DNA from: Cladosporium sp. IMV 00045
Lineage: Eukaryota; Ascomycota; Dothideomycetes; Cladosporiales; Cladosporiaceae
DNA: 54,389 bases
Assembly: GCA_001931905.2 (NCBI GenBank)
Contig: MSJI02000771.1
Coordinates: forward strand, 1-54,389
Direction of reading: 5' to 3'
Both the position numbers and the translations under genes were made by a program. The first letter of the stretch is position 1; each line of letters begins with the position of its first letter. Below are positions 50,040 to 54,389 of the stretch, piece after piece. The notes beneath the pieces were generated by a model. That model searched no databases and was not told the origin of the DNA. It worked only from the letters and a program-made list of their open reading frames with translations.

Positions 50040-50735
50040 GAAAAAAAAGAGAGCCAAACGATGCGCATCAAATGTGAGGCAAAGGGTAGTAAAGAAGATG
50101 AAGAGGCCAAAAGAAGAGACAAGGCAATGGTATATCAACGAAGACAGTCGAAAGAGGAAAAAAAAAAAAAAGAAGCGTGTTTTATTCGAAATGTCCCAAA
50201 CCCATTCCCCAACCCAAAGTCTAATAGTAGTACTAGAAGAATAAAAAAGAAAACCAAGAAGACAGCAAGCAAAAAACCCTTTCTTTTTCATCAAGTTGAA
50301 CGCCATGCTAAGAACCAGGGAATCGAAAAAAGGAAAAACAAAGCAACAGCAAATCAAAAGGGCGAAGGATATTATCCCTGCCCGTCAAGTCCCCATTTTC
50401 CCTCCCAAGAAAGTGAAGAAGAAACAAGGAGAAGGTTGATATCAAAAAGGGAAAAGAGTAAGAAAAGAAGAAAGCCATCTGCCGGAAAGCAATATTCGGA
50501 TGGGCATGTGACCCTCCATAGAAAGAAAGGGGAATTTGTAGATGGCTTTGAGCCATCCTTTTCCCCAAATCGAGTTTCCGCTCCCTTCTACGCTGTGCAG
50601 AAAGTGAATACTAGCGAAAAGAGCAAAAGCAGAGTTCAAGAGCAGAAATGTGGGAATAACAACAATCCAGAGAGAACCCAAGAGTCGAGAGAGAGAAAGA
50701 GCTTTTTTTTTGAGGCCGCGCTAAAAGATCGACCG
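50040..50735 (+). repeat. Purine-rich tract of about 700 bases
   Basis: The plus strand is dominated by A and G over about 0.7 kb, with A runs at 50041-50048, 50159-50171 and smaller ones, plus many GAAAG, AAGAAG and GAGAG words. The minus strand is therefore pyrimidine-rich. It lies downstream of the cyclin gene in that gene's direction. The 239-codon Lys/Glu/Arg-rich frame across it is a by-product of composition. Confidence 0.7.
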
Positions 50736-51164
50736 CCGAAGAGATGTTTCCAGGCAGTCGTGGTATCAGAGCGCTTTTGAAGAAAATCGCGCCGACGAAA
50801 ATGCAGAAGTTTTTCAGGACCGAAGTGGCCAGGAGGGATGTGCAGGCGTGCTGCTTTTGCCCGAGTGGAGAGCCGATCGATGGAGTCGCATGCGTCGAAG
50901 TGTCTAGTCGAAGTGCGGAACAGGAACGCCAGAGAGCATGCATATCGCGAAGGGCAGGTTGGAATGTTAAAACGTGTAGAACGCCGATGACGCAGGCAAG
51001 TATGTGCAGATGAAGTGGAGTCCAACTTTTTTTGGTCGAGTGAGTCGCCGGGCTTGCAGAGAAAATGTCGCGCATTGTATGGTAGGGCGAGAACGCTGCA
51101 GAAGTGCGAACTTCAAGGCGAGAAGAAATGGCCACGTATTTTTGGAGAATTCCTAACGCATTGC

Positions 51165-52610
51165 CTAGCCCATGACGGGTTGAGCAGTGTAGTTGGAAGC
51201 CATAGGATACGGGCGGAAGTGGTGCTGGTAGGCGCAGGTGGCGCAGGTGCAGTCGGAGCGATGCATGCCGTTCCAGTTGTAGCTGTCCCAGGGAGATGGG
51301 TATGCAGAGGGCTGGTAGTAGGAGTGCGAGATGGAAGGCAGCTGGTAGTTGTACATGGCCTGAGCATGGTTGCGCTCGTCGTCTGCCCTTCTTCGGTTTG
51401 CATCGTCGATATCGTTGAGGGTCGGGTAGCGGTCTTGACGCTTGTAAGGGTCGTCGTAGCTTGGACGGGCGGTGGATGACCACGGATCGGCCGAGCTGTA
51501 CGGGGTGTGGGCGTACTGCGACGAGCGGGAAGACGAAGGTGTGCCATAGCTGCGGGATGCGCTGCTGCTGTAAGATGTGGGGTACGGCGAGTAGCGTTCA
51601 CGGTTGCTCGAGTGGCGGTGGACGTTCGTATCGAGAGGCGACAGCCTGGTGGCGGCTTGCTGCTTCGCAATTTGGTCCTCGTTGTAAGTCTTCCAGGCAT
51701 CGAGCCAGCTCTGCAGACCACTGTCCAGCTCGACATGGAGGTGATAGCTGATCAGCGACAACCACTTCATCTCCAGTGCGTTCAGCTCCTTGACACGGAT
51801 CGAGGTGACATCAGACCAGGACTTGTTGACAAAAGTGTTGTCGTCCAGGAACTTGCTGCCGAGGATCAACGAAACCGAAAGAAGACGGTAGATCTGGTTC
51901 TCGCCCGAGGGAATGGATCCAGGGTGAAGTCTGAAGCGCTCAGAGAGATAGTGCAAGCTGAGTAGGATCGTGGCCGACGGCAGCCTGGTGGCGGAGAGTA
52001 CTGCATGGACCCACTTGCGGAAAGACTGCTGGCTTGTGACTTGCTGGTTGAAGCTTCGGATAATGTCAATGTCTGCAAAGCAGAATGGGGAGAGGTGAAG
52101 GTCATACATCTTCTGAGTATAGTGCGTGACAAAATCAGTCATGCGATCCATGTCGTAGTCAAGCTTGGCAGACACGCCGCCAGTTGCCTTCTCCTCTTTG
52201 GCAGCCTGGCGTTGTTGCTCGCGCAGCGCAGCGTTTTGCTGCTCTTGTTGCTGTTGGACTCTTCGCTGATAGTCTTCGGTGAAGGACATGTGGTCTTGCA
52301 TGCGAAGCGGGGGGAGGATGGGCGCGCCCATAGGCTCGTAGTAGGTCGAGATCGGCGGCAGGCTTGTGGTTGGCTGGAAGCCACCGGATTGGTACTGGTA
52401 GCTCGGCGGCGCCGGTGCGACCGCTGGCTGCATGTAGTTGTGCTGGTGGTAGTCGTAGGCGCTGTCGTGGCGGGAGGAACCCATGGCCGAGTGAGGCACG
52501 AACGGTTCCTGCGGGTAGTGCATGTTGCTGTAGCCGTAGCCAGAACCAGAGTCCGGTGGAGTGAGTGGGTGCGAGCTCGCCTGGTTGGAGCGCGGGTAGA
52601 AAGCCGGCAT
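51165..52610 (-). CDS. Pcl/Clg1-like cyclin (PHO80-type)
   Basis: A regulatory subunit for a cyclin-dependent kinase, probably of the Pho85/PhoA type. 481 residues, intronless. The N-terminal 145 residues are disordered (Tyr/Pro/Gln/His-rich, with QQQQEQQ). The cyclin box spans about 155-300: DFADIDIIRSFN-like context, then SFRKWVHAVLSATRLPSATI, LHYLSERFRL, YRLLSVSLILGSKFLDDNTF and LNALEMKWLSLISYHLHVEL. This short single box with LGSKFLDD and W-S-x-V-(T/S) is typical of Pcl cyclins. The C-terminus is again disordered (Ser/Tyr-rich). I use ATG 52610; codons further upstream in frame lack an ATG. It has an unusually long 5' flank. Confidence 0.85.
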   Translation of the reverse strand: MPAFYPRSNQASSHPLTPPDSGSGYGYSNMHYPQEPFVPHSAMGSSRHDSAYDYHQHNYMQPAVAPAPPSYQYQSGGFQPTTSLPPISTYYEPMGAPILPPLRMQDHMSFTEDYQRRVQQQQEQQNAALREQQRQAAKEEKATGGVSAKLDYDMDRMTDFVTHYTQKMYDLHLSPFCFADIDIIRSFNQQVTSQQSFRKWVHAVLSATRLPSATILLSLHYLSERFRLHPGSIPSGENQIYRLLSVSLILGSKFLDDNTFVNKSWSDVTSIRVKELNALEMKWLSLISYHLHVELDSGLQSWLDAWKTYNEDQIAKQQAATRLSPLDTNVHRHSSNRERYSPYPTSYSSSASRSYGTPSSSRSSQYAHTPYSSADPWSSTARPSYDDPYKRQDRYPTLNDIDDANRRRADDERNHAQAMYNYQLPSISHSYYQPSAYPSPWDSYNWNGMHRSDCTCATCAYQHHFRPYPMASNYTAQPVMG

Positions 52611-54389
52611 GTTTGCGGAGGAGTGCAAGGGAAGAAACGGCGTGACGCTTGCACGGCCTTTGGGGGGGTATCAGCAGAGGTTGCGCGCGAGAACAGACTT
52701 GTTGTTTCCACAAACCGTTTCTACTCTTCACTGTGCCGTCACGGACCAAGCGCCTAGGTTTTGAAAGGCGCAGAGTCTACTGACGACCAGTCATGCAGCA
52801 AAGATGGGTGTGCGTGTTTGCTTTGAAATCGCAGACAAACTTTCTTGTTGATGCGGTACGGTCGCAAAGGCGTGTGTTTGATGCGATTGGCGGCCGATGA
52901 GGTAAGATTAGGTAGATGTTTTTTTGTCTCAGTGACAACAGGTCCGGTGAAGTGACGTGCGGTGGTGGAAGCGCGGGGAAAGATGCGCGCGAACCGGAGA
53001 AAAGCAGCAAAAAAGCGCCAAAAAGGGCGAATGAAAGAGGTAGCGCGTGTGTTCGGCGAGGACGTGGCTAAGTGAATAGGTCGTCCACAGGCGAAGAGTT
53101 CGAAAGGCGTGTCGAGGACTGGTCGGCGCAGGTTGAGCGGCAGGAGGGAGAGCCGAGACTGTCGCGGGTGCGAGTGATGTTGATGTTGAGGGTGATGTCG
53201 AGCAGGACAGTCAACAACACGGCGAGGCAGAAGCGCAGACGGTGAGGATTATCTGCGCAAGTCGCTGCCTGGGACACGCAACAACAGTGAGTGAGGTTGA
53301 GTGCTAGCCAGGGCTCGGAATGCTGCGGCGAGGGGAGGAAGGTGTTGGTTTTTGACGCGGGCAGCAGCGACCAACAAAGCCGGTACAGGCAGGCAGGGTA
53401 GTGACGCAGACGGGCGGTGCAGTTTTGCAGCGCAGGTGGCGAGCGACTGCTGTGCTGCGCTGTGAGTCGCAGAAAGAGGGTGGTGGTGTCGACGACCACT
53501 TGTCCACTGTGGCCTGCAGTGAAGAGGTGGTGATAGTGGTAGTGGTGGCGATGGGAGGAGGTCGACACTTGACACTACCGCTGCGTAGAGCGAGCGAGCG
53601 AGCGAGCAAGCAAGCAAGCACCTTGTGAAAGGGAGAAAGCGAGCAAGCAAGCAAGACAGGCAGACAGACAGCAGCAAGCGGACAGAACAAGCGAGGGAGA
53701 GTCAAAAGCGGGCGAGTTGGCCGATTCCCTTGTCCTCCGGCAGACAGCAGAGGGTAGTGCTGACACACAGCTAACTCCGTACTGAACTGACACACCACTA
53801 CTGCTCTCTCACACACACCACGCGCTCAGGCCTGGGGTGGATCTGACTTCTGGGCTTGTTGCTATGCTCCGCGGGCGCTTCCGAGATTGCCTGCCACGAG
53901 CAAGGGCGTCACGGCGGTCCTGGGCACGCGGTAATCCGCTTGTCGGCGAAGGGAAGGGAAAGGGAGAAAGGAGGGGATGAGGGTGGTGAGTGGAGGGAGT
54001 GAGGAGGAGTGTGAGGGAAGAAAGAGAATACTACTACTACTGATGATGACGATACGGAGGTAGAATCGATTGTGCGTGTGTGTCTTCCCACTCCTCCTGC
54101 TGGCTGCATGTCACCAGTGGTTGGTTGACCTGCGTGGCTTTGATTGTCTGGCGGGCGGCGAACGGGAACGCGACGGGCGCGGCGGACACAGCAAAATCTC
54201 TGCTGCTTTGAGGTCACTCACTCGCTGGCCGCATCTGATGAGTTCACAGTAGTCCCCTTGGTCTCTTTCTCCCCGAAACCCTCCTCACTCTCCAACTGCC
54301 ACTGCTGCCCTTCGACTCGCTCGCCCTGTTCCCCCGGGTTCAGAAGAGTCTGCTGAGCCAAAACGCCCAGCCCTCCTGCTAATCCACCC
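52611..54389. other. Long 5' flank of the cyclin gene
   Basis: About 1.8 kb to the window edge with no supported gene. On the cyclin-coding strand it is rich in C and T, with TCGC/GCTT repeats and CACA words, so it could be a long leader and promoter, as in some fungal cell-cycle genes. Overlapping Ser/Cys/Leu-rich minus-strand frames (53068-53816) reflect composition. Confidence 0.5.
53588..53655 (+). repeat. GAGC/AAGC tetranucleotide repeats
   Basis: GAGC repeated about five times passes into AAGC repeated about three times; after a 15-base gap, AGCAAGCAAGC recurs, followed by CAGACAGACAG. Non-coding, about 1 kb upstream of the cyclin start. Confidence 0.85.

Larger units (their letters stand above)
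49061..51164. other. Long intergenic region with low-complexity tracts
   Basis: No gene is supported. It contains a (CAC)n(CCG)n microsatellite and a purine-dominated tract (listed separately). It lies between the stop codons of two convergent genes, so much of it may be 3' UTR, in particular of the minus-strand cyclin gene. Confidence 0.5.

Noticed and set aside
50061..50780. A 239-codon Lys/Glu/Arg-rich plus-strand frame
   Set aside because: It follows the purine-rich tract; A/G-rich DNA lacks many stops and encodes Lys, Glu, Arg and Gly by default. No motif or believable start.
53068..53816. Overlapping Ser/Cys/Leu-rich minus-strand frames
   Set aside because: They arise from tetranucleotide repeats and C/T-rich DNA, with no conserved motif.
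1..54389. Transposons, CRISPR arrays or viral insertions
   Set aside because: I saw no transposase, reverse transcriptase, integrase, capsid or polymerase motifs, no long terminal or inverted repeats, and no spaced direct repeats.

Overview
The window looks like nuclear DNA of a filamentous ascomycete (Pezizomycotina). The evidence is spliceosomal introns of about 50-90 nt with GT...AG ends and CTRAY-like branch sites, a Ste2/PreB-type alpha-pheromone receptor, a fungal-type mL40, fungal P450s, and pyrimidine-rich leaders ahead of start codons. A Dothideomycete is my best guess, but nothing seen here fixes the class.

Layout. 0-5 kb: a long non-coding stretch, then a highly biased, glycine-rich repetitive secreted protein. 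5-13 kb: mostly housekeeping genes, namely an F-box protein, guanine deaminase, a protein resembling the proteasome chaperone Hsm3/PSMD5, phosphoacetylglucosamine mutase, and mitoribosomal mL40 (the last two divergent). 13.5-18.5 kb: a Gfo/Idh/MocA oxidoreductase, a small probable mitochondrial membrane protein and a TPR protein. 19-24 kb: a secreted acidic repeat protein laid out like a Kex2/Ste13-processed peptide precursor, a Golgi pH regulator (GPHR) homologue, and a membrane-anchored orphan. 24.8 kb: a tRNA-like Pol III gene with an unexplained insert. 25.5-29.1 kb: choline oxidase and, divergent to it, a betaine-aldehyde-dehydrogenase-like gene with most of its body deleted. 29.5-42.6 kb: an oxidative-metabolism neighbourhood with a CYP52-like P450, an NmrA-like protein, a second P450 with an atypical I-helix and a FAD monooxygenase, plus one small F-box-like protein. 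43-54 kb: a FAM32A homologue, the pheromone receptor, a BRCT protein and a Pcl/Clg1-like cyclin with very long flanks.

Most promising points: (1) the 19.1-20.3 kb gene has a signal peptide, repeated (A/E/S/K)R-D sites and X-Ala/X-Pro dipeptide spacers, which suggests a multi-peptide precursor outside the usual cysteine-containing alpha-pheromone pattern; its frame breaks or is spliced near a C7 run. (2) The choline-to-betaine pair has an intact first enzyme and a gutted second one. (3) The 24.8 kb Pol III gene has intact ends, A and B boxes and terminator, but no readable anticodon. (4) Three genes carry introns that are multiples of three and stop-free, so intron retention would give in-frame proteins. 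Exon borders were placed by eye from splice consensus and family motifs; no search or transcript data were available.
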